Positions 35,429 to 43,908 of a DNA stretch of 64,000 bases are shown in pieces. Source of the DNA: Eubacterium maltosivorans (GTDB lineage: Bacteria > Bacillota > Clostridia > Eubacteriales > Eubacteriaceae); the NCBI RefSeq assembly GCF_002441855.2, contig NZ_CP029487.1, positions 1,240,001 to 1,304,000 on the forward strand, written 5' to 3'. A program made the position numbers and the translations under genes. The notes under the pieces are model-generated. The model searched no databases. It saw only the letters and a list, made by a program, of their open reading frames with translations, and was not told where the DNA came from. How positions within the stretch are numbered: the stretch's first letter is position 1; every line of letters starts with the position of its first letter.

Positions 35429-36703
35429 TTAGTTTTTCTTTCTCTTTTTTTGTTCTTCCTCTGCCAGCAGCCGAATACGTCCTCTGTTTCGCTTCATAAA
35501 GATTACAAGGGCGGCAACAGCCATAACGCCAAAGCCCACCTGCATCAGCATTACATACCGGTAAGCCATACCCGACGGATAGGTGTCCAGTAGCTTTCCG
35601 ATCACTGGCGGTAAAAAGGCATCGGACGCATAAGCGACGGTGGAGATAAGCCCGATGGCAGTTCCCGAGAACTTCATCGGAATATCTGCTTCATTCAGCG
35701 GCGCATAGAGCTGTCCCCTGACTGCACCCGTCAATATGATCTCAATAATAAATACAATGATAAACAGATACAGGCTCGCACCGCCGCCTGGTATATAGCC
35801 AATCACCAGCGCGCAGATAATCAGCAGACTGATCAGCCACAGCATTGATTTACTCGCGCCCATCCGGTCGCCGAAGAAGCCAGAGGCCAAAGCCCCAACA
35901 GGCTTAAAATAGGCTGTCAGCATGCCGATAAAGGCCATTGATGATACAGAAGCCCCAAAATTCAGATTGGCAATGGAGCTGCCGTAGGACCCGATGGTGC
36001 TCCCAATCGTATAGCCTCCCAGCGCAATGATGGCAATGAGCCAGATATCGGCATTTTTAAGGCAGCGGAGGATAATTTTCCAGGGCTTCTCATCGTTAAT
36101 ATTCTCATCGTTTTCCAGATCGTCTGTGAAGACAAACCAGGATGCCACGGCCAGAAATATCAAAATGCTGCCATATAAAAATATAACAAAGCGCAGCCCC
36201 ATGGATAGCGATACAAAGTGTGTGAACATCCAAGCCGCAAAGGTTCCGACAAGCATCTCGAAAAACGAAGCTCCTGCTTCTCGTCCCCCATATGCTTTGC
36301 TTTCACTGCCTACATTTCGTCCAAACTGTCTTGTCGCTTTAATCAAAGCGGCCCAAAAGGTGAGTGTTGTAGTGATACCCAGCAGCGCATATATCAAAAT
36401 CGCTACATTGTAGGGCGGAAAGGTGCCAAACCAGAGGTTTAGCAGACCTGTTCCCAGAAAAGAAATTGTCAGAAGTTTTCGCGGTGAAAATTTATCAGCC
36501 ACAATGCCACCCAGAAAATATGTCAGAGTCGCTACCCATGCATAACAGCTGAATAAAACACCGAACTGCTCATTCGTCATCGTGAAAGCTTCTAGAAAAG
36601 CATTGTAATAACTGCTCCGCATATAAACCACATAGTAGATCGCGTTTCCGCCGGAGCACAATACTATAAACTGCAAAACACTTCTGATCCTTTGCCTTTT
36701 CAT
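35429..36703 (-). CDS. MFS transporter, tandem copy A
   Basis: A 424-residue twelve-helix carrier. It is a close paralogue of the next gene: both start with an RSVLQFIVLCSGGNAIYYVVYMRSS or KSILQFIVLCAGGNAIFYVIFMRSS version and share TMTNEQFGVLFSCYAWVA and GGIVADK. The C-terminus is basic and cytoplasmic. It lies 23 bp upstream of mttB (33999), so co-transcription and a role in substrate uptake for that enzyme are likely. Product exchange is also possible. Confidence 0.87.
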   Translation of the reverse strand: MKRQRIRSVLQFIVLCSGGNAIYYVVYMRSSYYNAFLEAFTMTNEQFGVLFSCYAWVATLTYFLGGIVADKFSPRKLLTISFLGTGLLNLWFGTFPPYNVAILIYALLGITTTLTFWAALIKATRQFGRNVGSESKAYGGREAGASFFEMLVGTFAAWMFTHFVSLSMGLRFVIFLYGSILIFLAVASWFVFTDDLENDENINDEKPWKIILRCLKNADIWLIAIIALGGYTIGSTIGSYGSSIANLNFGASVSSMAFIGMLTAYFKPVGALASGFFGDRMGASKSMLWLISLLIICALVIGYIPGGGASLYLFIIVFIIEIILTGAVRGQLYAPLNEADIPMKFSGTAIGLISTVAYASDAFLPPVIGKLLDTYPSGMAYRYVMLMQVGFGVMAVAALVIFMKRNRGRIRLLAEEEQKKRKKN

Positions 36704-36751
36704 GATTAACTCCCTTTACGTGTAATCCATTGGTTTTTCTAACACATGGAT

Positions 36752-38056
36752 TCAAGCCTGGGTGCTTTTTTGTTTGGATTCTTTGCGAAGGACCTTAGCC
36801 TCTCTCTCCTCAACTAAAATCTCTTTAATATTGTTTTTATTGCGGTATCTGAAAATCAGACACAGTACAACAGACAGCAGACCAAACCCTGCCAGGATCA
36901 GCATAGTGTACCGGTAAGCAGTCACTGAGTCATAGGTATCCAGAAAACGGCCGATTACTGGTGGCAAAAAAGCATCTGACGCGTAAATAATGGTGGCCAT
37001 AAAGCCGAAGGCTGTCCCAGACAAAGACATTGGCACCCGCGCTTCCTTAATAGTCGCATATTTCTGGCTTCTGAAAGCACCTGTACACACAATCTCGACT
37101 GCGAAAAGGACTAAAAACAGCCAAATATATTCTGGACCGGTGGGAAGGAAAGCAAAAACAATGGCAAAACCTGTGAGGATAATGCTTAGAATTAACAGCA
37201 CCGCACTCGGTCCAAATTTATCACCGAACCAGCCGGCGCCCAGCCCGCCAAAAGGTTTGAAATAAGCGGTCATGACCCCAACATACCCCATAACTGCAAC
37301 AGTGGCGCCATAGTTTGAGCCGACAATATCACCACAGTATGAGCCCAGGGTGCTCCCGATGGCGTAGGCTCCGGCGCCCATCAGGGCACATATCCAGATG
37401 TCTACATTTTTCAGGCATTGCAGCAGCAGCTTAAAGGGGCTTTCCTCACTGATAACTGCCTCGTCACCGGTGCCGTTGTCAAAGACAAACAGGGAGATGA
37501 TCGCCAGAAGAATTAAAATGCCGCCATACATGAAGATGACAAAGCGGAGCCCTGCCGACATAACGGCAAATTTCGTAAACAGGAAAACCGCCAGTGTCCC
37601 GAAAATGACTTCAAAAATCGCTTTACCGGCTTCCAGCCCGCCAAAGGCCTTACTCTCACTGCCCACACTCTGGCCAAACTGTCTTGTGGCCTTCAGCAAA
37701 GCTGCCCAGAAGGTCAGCGTTGTGGTAACACCCATCAGCGCATAGATTAGCAGCGCTGTCTCGTATTTAGGAAAGGTGCCAAACCAGATATTGAGCAGGC
37801 CGGTTCCCGCAAAGGATATAACCATCAACACCTTTGTAGAAACCTTATCAGCCACGATCCCCCCCAGGAAATAGGTAGCGACAGCGACCCAGGCATAGCA
37901 GCTGAACAAAACGCCGAACTGCTCATTTGTCATTGTGAAAGCTTCCAGAAAAGCTTCGTAAAAGCTGCTTCGCATAAAAATAACATAAAAAATTGCATTT
38001 CCTCCGGCGCAGAGCACAATAAACTGAAGGATGCTTTTCAACTTAGAATTTTTCAT
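36752..38056 (-). CDS. MFS transporter, tandem copy B
   Basis: A 434-residue carrier, paralogous to the 35429 gene through most of its length, which shows a tandem duplication followed by divergence. The middle loop and C-terminal tail (KVLRKESKQKSTQA) differ most. It is preceded by the mttB pseudogene at 38133. The arrangement suggests the ancestral unit was mttB-MFS, duplicated once, after which one mttB copy decayed while its carrier was kept. Confidence 0.87.
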   Translation of the reverse strand: MKNSKLKSILQFIVLCAGGNAIFYVIFMRSSFYEAFLEAFTMTNEQFGVLFSCYAWVAVATYFLGGIVADKVSTKVLMVISFAGTGLLNIWFGTFPKYETALLIYALMGVTTTLTFWAALLKATRQFGQSVGSESKAFGGLEAGKAIFEVIFGTLAVFLFTKFAVMSAGLRFVIFMYGGILILLAIISLFVFDNGTGDEAVISEESPFKLLLQCLKNVDIWICALMGAGAYAIGSTLGSYCGDIVGSNYGATVAVMGYVGVMTAYFKPFGGLGAGWFGDKFGPSAVLLILSIILTGFAIVFAFLPTGPEYIWLFLVLFAVEIVCTGAFRSQKYATIKEARVPMSLSGTAFGFMATIIYASDAFLPPVIGRFLDTYDSVTAYRYTMLILAGFGLLSVVLCLIFRYRNKNNIKEILVEEREAKVLRKESKQKSTQA

Positions 38057-38132
38057 TTTTTACTCCTTTTTGTTTAGTAAAACAGTGCTTACCAGGCGGC
38101 CGGGGTAATCCGGCCGCCCGAAAAGTCCAACA

Positions 38133-38466
38133 TTAACGGTATTCTTCAGGGATGAGCGTATCAAGAATTTTCGCCTGCTCCCCAGACAGCTCAGGCATTG
38201 TATATTCCTCCAGCCGCCGCTGCCATTCCTTTGTCGCCAACGACTCAGCAGATGGGCAGCCTGCCTGCATCCAATCAAACATAATCGTCGAGTCATTAAT
38301 CTCATAGCTTTCCATCAGATGCTTCAGTCCTGGCCCCGTGCTTCCTGAAAATATCAAAGGCCGCTTCACACCGAAAGGACACGCCCACCTCCGACAAGAT
38401 CTTCAGGCTTGTCTCGTGAATACACTGTACCTCTTTGTCTGTTCCAATTGAATAATTTAATTTCAT
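38133..38466 (-). pseudogene. mttB pseudogene with large internal deletions and frameshift
   Basis: An ATG with GGGGAGAATC before it starts MKLNYSIGTDKEVQCIHE, nearly the same as the start of the intact gene at 33999. About 50 codons later the reading jumps frame to GLKHLMESYEINDSTIMFD, and then directly to WMQAGCPSAESLATKEW...EEYR, the normal C-terminus. Compared with the 468-residue copy, roughly residues 50-385 and a second block of about 35 residues are missing. The total span of 334 bp is not a multiple of three. No active enzyme can be made. It still sits at the head of the transcription unit, behind the two operator-like repeats. Confidence 0.9.
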
Positions 38467-38520
38467 GATTCTCCCCTAAATTTTAATCATCAATCAATTT
38501 AATTTGCCAAGATATTATAA

Positions 38521-38541
38521 ATATCATGTTATACTCAATTG
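38521..38541. promoter_or_regulatory. Operator-like repeat, copy 1
   Basis: This 21-bp element contains CATGTTATACTCAATTG and matches copy 2 (38594-38614) at 20 of 21 positions. The two are 73 bp apart, about seven helical turns, in front of the mttB-pseudogene/MFS/mttB unit. Confidence 0.6.
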
Positions 38542-38593
38542 CTATAAAAAAATAAGCCTCTTAGAAAACCATCTCCTCTCCGTTTAAATATAT

Positions 38594-38614
38594 ATAACAT
38601 GTTATACTCAATTG
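38594..38614. promoter_or_regulatory. Operator-like repeat, copy 2
   Basis: It contains TATAACATGTTATA, a perfect palindrome as expected for a GntR-family dimer, followed by CTCAATTG. Two GntR-type genes lie next to it. The remainder of 38467-38687 is AT-rich with a TTGACA on the minus strand near 38657 but no good -10. Confidence 0.6.
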
Positions 38615-38687
38615 AATTACTCTAACGGTAATTTCTGAGATAAGATTAACACCTTTTGTATGCGTTGTCAAGAAAATTTATAAATTT

Positions 38688-39389
38688 TTACGAAATCTGA
38701 AAATCTATATCATCACAGCTGGCAAAGCTCACGGAAATGCCCGCAAAGCGGTTTTGTTTTGTGTAGTACTCGATAAGGATGCGAAACATGCTGTCCTCAG
38801 CTTCCAGATAGAGTTTATCCTTTACCGGTCCACAGTGGTTATCGACAGACAGATAAAATTTTTTATTAATGTCATAATTGTTAATAACGCTGATACCGTC
38901 ACTGATCCAGCGTTCCTCGTTATAGGAATGGATGTTAAGCCACGGGTTGTGCAGGATAAAAATCAGCTCATACATAACAGGCAGCTGTCCAAAATAGTGT
39001 ATACGGGCGATCTTAATACACCTGGCGCGCCGGTTTGGCCGCACCTTGGTGTACTGCTTCATCTCCTCGAGATCGACCGAATCGACCGAGAGAACCTTTA
39101 CGTCTGTCGGCTCATGTTTCATGGAGGTTCGCTGGTTATAGCGCAGAGCGTAAACCTCATTCTTAATTTCATTTACAAAATTACCAATTCTCGGCTTGGA
39201 ATGGACATAGCCGTTTTGACGCAGCAGCTCAATACTCCTGCGGACTGTTATATTGCTCACGTTATAGATCTCGCACAGCTCACTGAAGGAGGGCAGCTTT
39301 TCCCCGGGTTGAAACGTTTTGTCCAGAATTTTATCTTTCAAATCCTCATAAACAACCTGATAGGTCGTAAACAGTTGTTCATTGCTCAT
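38688..39389 (-). CDS. GntR (HutC/UTRA subfamily) regulator, distal copy
   Basis: A 233-residue regulator with an N-terminal winged HTH: KLPSFSELCEIYNVSNITVRRSIELLRQNGYV at about residues 27-58. A UTRA-type effector domain follows. Its ATG overlaps the stop of the preceding GntR gene by 4 bp (ATGA), and AAAGGAG lies inside the upstream gene. Two tandem, overlapping GntR genes are unusual and suggest a heteromeric or two-signal switch. Position between the corrinoid gene and the mttB/MFS unit suggests control of both. Confidence 0.88.
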   Translation of the reverse strand: MSNEQLFTTYQVVYEDLKDKILDKTFQPGEKLPSFSELCEIYNVSNITVRRSIELLRQNGYVHSKPRIGNFVNEIKNEVYALRYNQRTSMKHEPTDVKVLSVDSVDLEEMKQYTKVRPNRRARCIKIARIHYFGQLPVMYELIFILHNPWLNIHSYNEERWISDGISVINNYDINKKFYLSVDNHCGPVKDKLYLEAEDSMFRILIEYYTKQNRFAGISVSFASCDDIDFQIS

Positions 39390-40102
39390 ACGCTAAAAAC
39401 TCCTTTAATACAGCTTTCATTCGCGTTCAGGTACAGGCGGTCAAGGCCGGTGGGGGTTCCCCGGTCGTCATAAATTTTGCGCTCCACTAAGAGAAGCGAA
39501 TCGGTATTTTTGCTGTCAATGCCCATTTTTTCTTTCAGCCACGTCTCTGGAATAATGCCGTTAATGACAATCTCCTCCCTGAAATCTGTCTGAGAGTCCT
39601 TGATCATATCCTTCAGGCCTGTGTAGGTCAAATCCTTCTCATCAATGGGCAGACCTCTGAAATAAGGGATAAAACGCCTGTCGTACCCAATAATCGCCTC
39701 GTTCTTAAAAATGTGCCAGTCCATAAAGACGATCTTGCTCTCCCTTGAAACCTTGAGCTCGTAAACCAGATCGATATCTGGCTTGATCATTTTAGCTTTG
39801 ATCAGCTCTACCCGGTCATATCCGCCGTTAAGAATGCTGTTGATGTCCATATCAATCCGATACAGATCAGTGGATACACCCTTTACAAAAGAGCCCTTCC
39901 CTGCCTTCGTGTAGATATATCCCTCGTTCTCCAGCAGGTTAAGCGTGTTTCGGATGGTCAGCCGGCTTGCGCCATACTTCTCACCCAGTTTTTTCTCTGA
40001 TGGGAGCATCTCATTCTGGGCATAGATTCCACCCAGTATTTTTAAACGGATATCGTCAGCAATCTGCTGATATTTTACCGATTGGCTCTTTCTTCCATCC
40101 AT
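39386..40102 (-). CDS. GntR (HutC/UTRA subfamily) regulator, proximal copy
   Basis: A 238-residue regulator. The HTH region reads MLPSEKKLGEKYGASRLTIRNTLNLLENEGYIYTKAGKGSFV, a standard HutC-type wing. The UTRA domain contains IIGYDRRFIPYFRGLP. An upstream GTG at 40111 is in frame, but ATG at 40102 is preferred because the HTH starts soon after it; neither has a strong Shine-Dalgarno. It overlaps the corrinoid protein gene by 28 bp, so translation is probably coupled. UTRA domains bind small ligands, here perhaps the methylated amine or its product. Confidence 0.87.
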   Translation of the reverse strand: MDGRKSQSVKYQQIADDIRLKILGGIYAQNEMLPSEKKLGEKYGASRLTIRNTLNLLENEGYIYTKAGKGSFVKGVSTDLYRIDMDINSILNGGYDRVELIKAKMIKPDIDLVYELKVSRESKIVFMDWHIFKNEAIIGYDRRFIPYFRGLPIDEKDLTYTGLKDMIKDSQTDFREEIVINGIIPETWLKEKMGIDSKNTDSLLLVERKIYDDRGTPTGLDRLYLNANESCIKGVFSV

Positions 40103-40719
40103 CGTTGACACAGCTTTACACCATCCAAAATATTATTTGCGTAACCATCGGCCCCGCAGCACCGGACAATCTCATCATCAATGAAGCTGCCCCCGAGAAT
40201 AATCTTTAAATTCTGCCTCAGCCCCTCGCCTGTAATAACGTCGATGGTCCGCTTAATGTAGTCCACAGCGCTGGTCAAGACTACGCTGATTCCCAGAATA
40301 TCCGGCTGATACTTGATGATATTTTTTATAAAAATATCAGAGGAGACATCTACACCCAGGTCGATGACCTTGAAGCCTGAGATAATCGCCCCGCTTTTAA
40401 AAATCGACTTTCCAATATCATGAATATCTGACTCTATGGTCCCCAAGAGAATCAGGCCAGAGCTGTTGGTCTGTTCGATCTGATCATAAAGATGCATCTC
40501 TTTGGAGTTAATGATCTGCTCATAGAGAATGCCGGACATCATCAGGTCTGAGAGCGTCGCCTCCCCTGTCTCAAAGCCTTTCCCGATTTCGCCGAGCGCA
40601 AAATTGACTGCCTCGATAATTTCGTAGGGCTTTATGCCGCTCCGCAGTGCCCGTTTAGTCAATTTATTGACGAGCTCCTCGTCAAGCTCTACAAAAGCAG
40701 TAATTAATTGTTCAATCAT
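40075..40719 (-). CDS. Methyltransferase corrinoid protein (MttC-like)
   Basis: A 214-residue cobalamin-binding protein. A four-helix N-terminal cap precedes a Rossmann-like B12 domain with the base-off signature: DIHDIGKSIF (D-x-H-x-x-G, His being the lower cobalt ligand), SVVLTS and LGGSFID. It accepts a methyl group from an MttB-type enzyme and passes it to tetrahydrofolate through a second methyltransferase. The reading frame extends upstream to 40818, but ATG 40719 follows GAGGCGGAA and gives the family length. It heads an operon with two GntR genes and is the only such protein in the window. Confidence 0.9.
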   Translation of the reverse strand: MIEQLITAFVELDEELVNKLTKRALRSGIKPYEIIEAVNFALGEIGKGFETGEATLSDLMMSGILYEQIINSKEMHLYDQIEQTNSSGLILLGTIESDIHDIGKSIFKSGAIISGFKVIDLGVDVSSDIFIKNIIKYQPDILGISVVLTSAVDYIKRTIDVITGEGLRQNLKIILGGSFIDDEIVRCCGADGYANNILDGVKLCQRWMEERANR

Positions 40720-40752
40720 TTCCGCCTCACTGGTATTGTAATCTCCTTTAGT

Positions 40753-40769
40753 ATAACATAGCATACTCA
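40753..40769. promoter_or_regulatory. Operator-like repeat, copy 3
   Basis: ATAACAT-N3-ATACTCA matches the conserved positions of the two elements at 38521 and 38594. It lies 34 bp upstream of the corrinoid protein start, in the same orientation relative to the genes. Confidence 0.55.
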
Positions 40770-40801
40770 TAAAAAACAACCACATCAGGCCAAATTGGTG
40801 A

Positions 40802-40836
40802 CAAAAAAGAACCAGCATGTTCGGCGCTGGTTCTTC
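40802..40836 (-). terminator. Terminator after cbiO
   Basis: AGAACCAGC/GCTGGTTCT stem with leftward T6 tail. Confidence 0.85.
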
Positions 40837-40865
40837 TGTAAATTTTCGTTTTTAGCTGCTGTATG

Positions 40866-41699
40866 TCAGGTCTCAAGCAGACGCTTAAAGGCCGCCACAT
40901 CCTTCGGATAAGACCGATCATCCGGAAGCATTCCCTTTTTTACCATGGCGTTATAAATCTCCAGCATCATGGGCTTTTTCAGATTGGCCCTTTTCAGGAT
41001 ATCCTCATCGTCAAAAATTTCAACTGGCGGAGCGTCGGCAATGATCTGCCCATCGCAGAAAACAAGGGCGCGCTCCGCCCAGCGGTAAGCGAAGTCGACG
41101 TCGTGGGTGGAGATCAGCATGGTTTTTTCTTGGGCGGCCAGCTTCTCAAGTACCTCCTCCAGCATTTCCGCATTTAATGGATCCAAAGCCGCGGTAGGCT
41201 CATCAAAAACAATGACCTCGGAGTGCATGGCAATAATATCAGCAATGGTGATTCGCTTTTTTTCACCGCCACTCAGATAATGGGGCGGCCGGTCCTTAAA
41301 ATCCGTAATGTTCATGTACTCTAACGCCTCATCGACCCGGCGGACCACCTCGTCTCTGGGAAGCTTAAGGTTCATGGGACCAAAGGAAACCTCTCCCATG
41401 ACTGTTGACGCGATGATTTGATTATCCGCATCCTGAAAAACAATCCCGATAGATTTTCTCAGGGTATTCAGGTCCTTTTTATCCCGGGTCAGCTTCTGGC
41501 CTTTAAAATAAATTTCGCCGCTGTCCGGCGTAAGCACACCGTTGAGGTTCAGGAAAAAGGTTGACTTTCCAGCTCCGTTGGAGCCGATAACCGCAATGCG
41601 TTCCCCCTTGCCAATGGTAACGTCAATGCCCCGAAGCGCCTGCTTGTCCCCGGTATATGCGTACTTAAGATTTTTTATTTCAATGATTGTTTCTTTCAT
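40866..41699 (-). CDS. cbiO: Cobalt ECF transporter ATPase
   Basis: A 277-residue ATPase: Walker A GSNGAGKST, signature YLSGGEKKR, Walker B VIVFDEPTAALD and switch STHDVDF. The C-terminal extension with NLKKPMMLEIYNAMVKKG is normal for CbiO/EcfA. It is the last gene in cbiMNQO and 10 bp from cbiQ. It energises Co2+ import for corrinoid synthesis, which the methyltransferase systems nearby require. Confidence 0.93.
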   Translation of the reverse strand: MKETIIEIKNLKYAYTGDKQALRGIDVTIGKGERIAVIGSNGAGKSTFFLNLNGVLTPDSGEIYFKGQKLTRDKKDLNTLRKSIGIVFQDADNQIIASTVMGEVSFGPMNLKLPRDEVVRRVDEALEYMNITDFKDRPPHYLSGGEKKRITIADIIAMHSEVIVFDEPTAALDPLNAEMLEEVLEKLAAQEKTMLISTHDVDFAYRWAERALVFCDGQIIADAPPVEIFDDEDILKRANLKKPMMLEIYNAMVKKGMLPDDRSYPKDVAAFKRLLET

Positions 41700-41709
41700 G
41701 TTGCCTCTC

Positions 41710-42597
41710 CTAGAATTTTAAAATCCAGACAGCTGTAAGCAGCAGTACGACCAGTCCCGCAGCCATTACCTGCTCCCTGCGCAGGGGCTTCTCAGCCTCT
41801 AGAAACAGAAGGTCGCCATCATAGCACCGGGCTTCCATCGCGTCATAGTACTGGCTTGCGCGCTTCATGGAAACCACAAAAAGATTACTCATGGAGTGAC
41901 CGAAAGAATAAACCGCTGTCTTAAAATCACAGTAGCCCAGCCGGGACTCCGCCGAGTTTTTCATTTTGGCCTGCGTGTCCATCAGAATAAAAATATACCG
42001 GTAAATCATATTCATCAGCTCAATGACAAGCTTGGGGACATGCACTCGGCGCAAAACTCCAAAGACCTCAGTGGACGGTGTGGACAGAGACATCATATAC
42101 ATGGCACTGACTGCGCCAAAGGCTTTGCCCCACAGATACAGCGTCGTCATAAGGCTGTCATGGGATATATAAATATAAAAGAAATGGCAGTTGAGGGCCC
42201 AAAGTCCCAGAGGCTCCTTTGAAAAATTAAAGAGGATGGCAATGCTCCCAAGGATGAGAAACGCCACTGGCACCCTTAAAAAGCTCAGGTAATCCCTAAA
42301 GTATACGCCGCCCATGACCACCGTAATATAAGCTGTGATCAAAATAACCAGAACTGACACATAGAGGTTATTGGCGATGACACAGATGAGCAGAAGCAAC
42401 AGGGAAAACCCTACTTTAAAGCCAGGATTCCAGCCGTTGATCTTTGAATTATAGGCAAGTACATCAATGGAAAAAACCGCCCCGCCGTGGGAATGTCCAT
42501 GGTGTCCGCCATGTCTGTGGGCGCACTCCCGGTGGCGAAACCAGTATACCAGGCCACACACACACAGAATCGCAAGCGCTGCTAAAAATACTTTCAC
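41710..42597 (-). CDS. cbiQ: Cobalt ECF transporter T component with His-rich N-terminal extension
   Basis: A 295-residue membrane protein. From about residue 45 it is a standard CbiQ, starting SIDVLAYNSKING, with coupling motifs such as KRASQYYDAMEARCYDG. Before that lie a membrane helix (VFLAALAILCVCGLVYW) and RECAHRHGGHHGHSHGG, a histidine-rich patch absent from ordinary CbiQ proteins. It could bind incoming Co2+ or Ni2+ at the channel mouth. GTG at 42597 is chosen as start since AGGAG lies 7 bases before it; a TTG two codons earlier is too close to the ribosome site. Confidence 0.9.
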   Translation of the reverse strand: MKVFLAALAILCVCGLVYWFRHRECAHRHGGHHGHSHGGAVFSIDVLAYNSKINGWNPGFKVGFSLLLLLICVIANNLYVSVLVILITAYITVVMGGVYFRDYLSFLRVPVAFLILGSIAILFNFSKEPLGLWALNCHFFYIYISHDSLMTTLYLWGKAFGAVSAMYMMSLSTPSTEVFGVLRRVHVPKLVIELMNMIYRYIFILMDTQAKMKNSAESRLGYCDFKTAVYSFGHSMSNLFVVSMKRASQYYDAMEARCYDGDLLFLEAEKPLRREQVMAAGLVVLLLTAVWILKF

Positions 42598-42639
42598 GAA
42601 CAAGCTCCTTTACATTAAGGATTTTTTACTTTAAATCAT

Positions 42640-42665
42640 AAAAAAGGGGCAGGTTTCCCTACCCC
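42640..42665 (-). terminator. Terminator-like hairpin inside cbi operon
   Basis: An 8-bp stem with a GAAA loop on the transcribed strand, followed by T6, lies between cbiN and cbiQ. It has all features of an intrinsic terminator and would reduce cbiQO relative to cbiMN. Confidence 0.75.
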
Positions 42666-42676
42666 CGGAAATGTGA

Positions 42677-42997
42677 TTACAGCTCTGAATCTTCTTTCCC
42701 GAGCTTTTTGCGTTCAACCAGCCGGCCCATAAAGAAAGCCAGAATGCCAACGCCAATACCGGTCTGGAGACAGAAGATCAGTGATTCAACCTCACCTGGC
42801 AGTTCACCGTTGATCAACGTTTCAAGCACTGGCGTAAACCATGGCTCATATTCGCCGCCCTGAATTTCTTCGATCATGGTACTTCCCGCATCATCGGAGC
42901 CGCCAAACTCTGCGCCCTGAAGGGCAAAGAGCGGAACGACTACCAAAAGCGCGACGATTACCAGCAGAACAATAACTAATTTTTTATTTTTGCTCAT
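42677..42997 (-). CDS. cbiN: Cobalt transporter accessory protein CbiN
   Basis: A 106-residue protein with two membrane helices (about residues 5-28 and 74-93) flanking an extracytoplasmic loop, GGEYEPWFTPVLETLINGELPGEVESLIF, typical of CbiN. CbiN assists metal loading into CbiM. It starts 1-2 bp after the cbiM stop. Confidence 0.9.
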   Translation of the reverse strand: MSKNKKLVIVLLVIVALLVVVPLFALQGAEFGGSDDAGSTMIEEIQGGEYEPWFTPVLETLINGELPGEVESLIFCLQTGIGVGILAFFMGRLVERKKLGKEDSEL

Positions 42998-42998
42998 C

Positions 42999-43751
42999 TT
43001 ACGCTTCCTCCGCTGCTAAAAATCCAATTGATTTTAACTCTGGGCTCGCATAGGTTTCCAGAGCAATGACGATAATAACCGTTAAAATCCCCTCGATGAT
43101 GGCCAGCGGCAGCTGTGTAGGAGCAAAGACGCCCAAAAACTTAACCGCTGAAGCCGCTACGCCGCCCGTTTCTGACGGATAGGCAAAGGCCAGCTGAATA
43201 CTGGTGACACAGTAGGTAAACAGATCGCCGATACAGGCTGCCAAAAATACCCCGATTTTGCGGTTTACCTTCATTTTCTGACAAAGCTTATAGATTCCGA
43301 AGGACACAAAGGGACCTGCAATCGCCATGGAGAAAGTATTGGCGCCAAGGGTGGTTAAACCGCCGTGGGCCAGAAGGATCGCCTGGAATAAGAGTACAAT
43401 AATACCCAGAATACTGACCGCGCTTGGGCCAAATAAAATGGCGCCCAGGCCTGTACCGGTCATGTGCGAGCAGCTGCCCGTAACGGATGGAATTTTCAAA
43501 GAAGAGATCACGAAGATAAATGCGCCCGCCATCGCAAGTAGGGTAATCGCCCTTCTGTTGCCTGTCAGAGTCTTTTTAATGGAGAAAAAGCCGGCTGCCA
43601 GAAAAGGTATACATAAAACACCCCACATAATGCAGTAGCCAACCGGTAAATAGCCTTCCATGATGTGCATCGCGTTTGCCGCGGGCACGATACCGAAGAC
43701 CAGCGCCCATGCCCCAAGCATGGTCACAACTTGTTTTTGTCTCTTTGTCAT
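42999..43751 (-). CDS. cbiM: Cobalt transporter S component CbiM
   Basis: A 250-residue membrane protein. A signal-like first helix ends ANA before [13 protein letters not shown]; after cleavage the exposed Met-His N-terminus forms the cobalt site, as in NikM/CbiM. Further family segments are [21 protein letters not shown] and [23 protein letters not shown] precedes the ATG. It is the first gene after a cobalamin riboswitch and terminator, so expression should drop when B12 is plentiful. Confidence 0.95.
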   Translation of the reverse strand: MTKRQKQVVTMLGAWALVFGIVPAANAMHIMEGYLPVGYCIMWGVLCIPFLAAGFFSIKKTLTGNRRAITLLAMAGAFIFVISSLKIPSVTGSCSHMTGTGLGAILFGPSAVSILGIIVLLFQAILLAHGGLTTLGANTFSMAIAGPFVSFGIYKLCQKMKVNRKIGVFLAACIGDLFTYCVTSIQLAFAYPSETGGVAASAVKFLGVFAPTQLPLAIIEGILTVIIVIALETYASPELKSIGFLAAEEA

Positions 43752-43790
43752 TTTCTACCTCCTCAAACTTGTTCCCAACGTACTTTGCCA

Positions 43791-43822
43791 TAAAAAAATC
43801 GCTCATCAAAAAAGATAAGCGA
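43791..43822 (-). terminator. Riboswitch-controlled terminator upstream of cbiM
   Basis: ATCGCTTATC and GATGAGCGAT pair around a T6 loop and are followed by T7 on the transcribed (minus) strand. It lies between the B12 aptamer and the cbiM ribosome site, the expected expression platform. Confidence 0.88.
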
Positions 43823-43908
43823 TGAAAGTACGAAATGGGTGTGCCAAAGATACACACAGCCTCGTCCTTACATTCAGTTATCTCTCGTAACCAAATGCAG
43901 CTTAAAAT

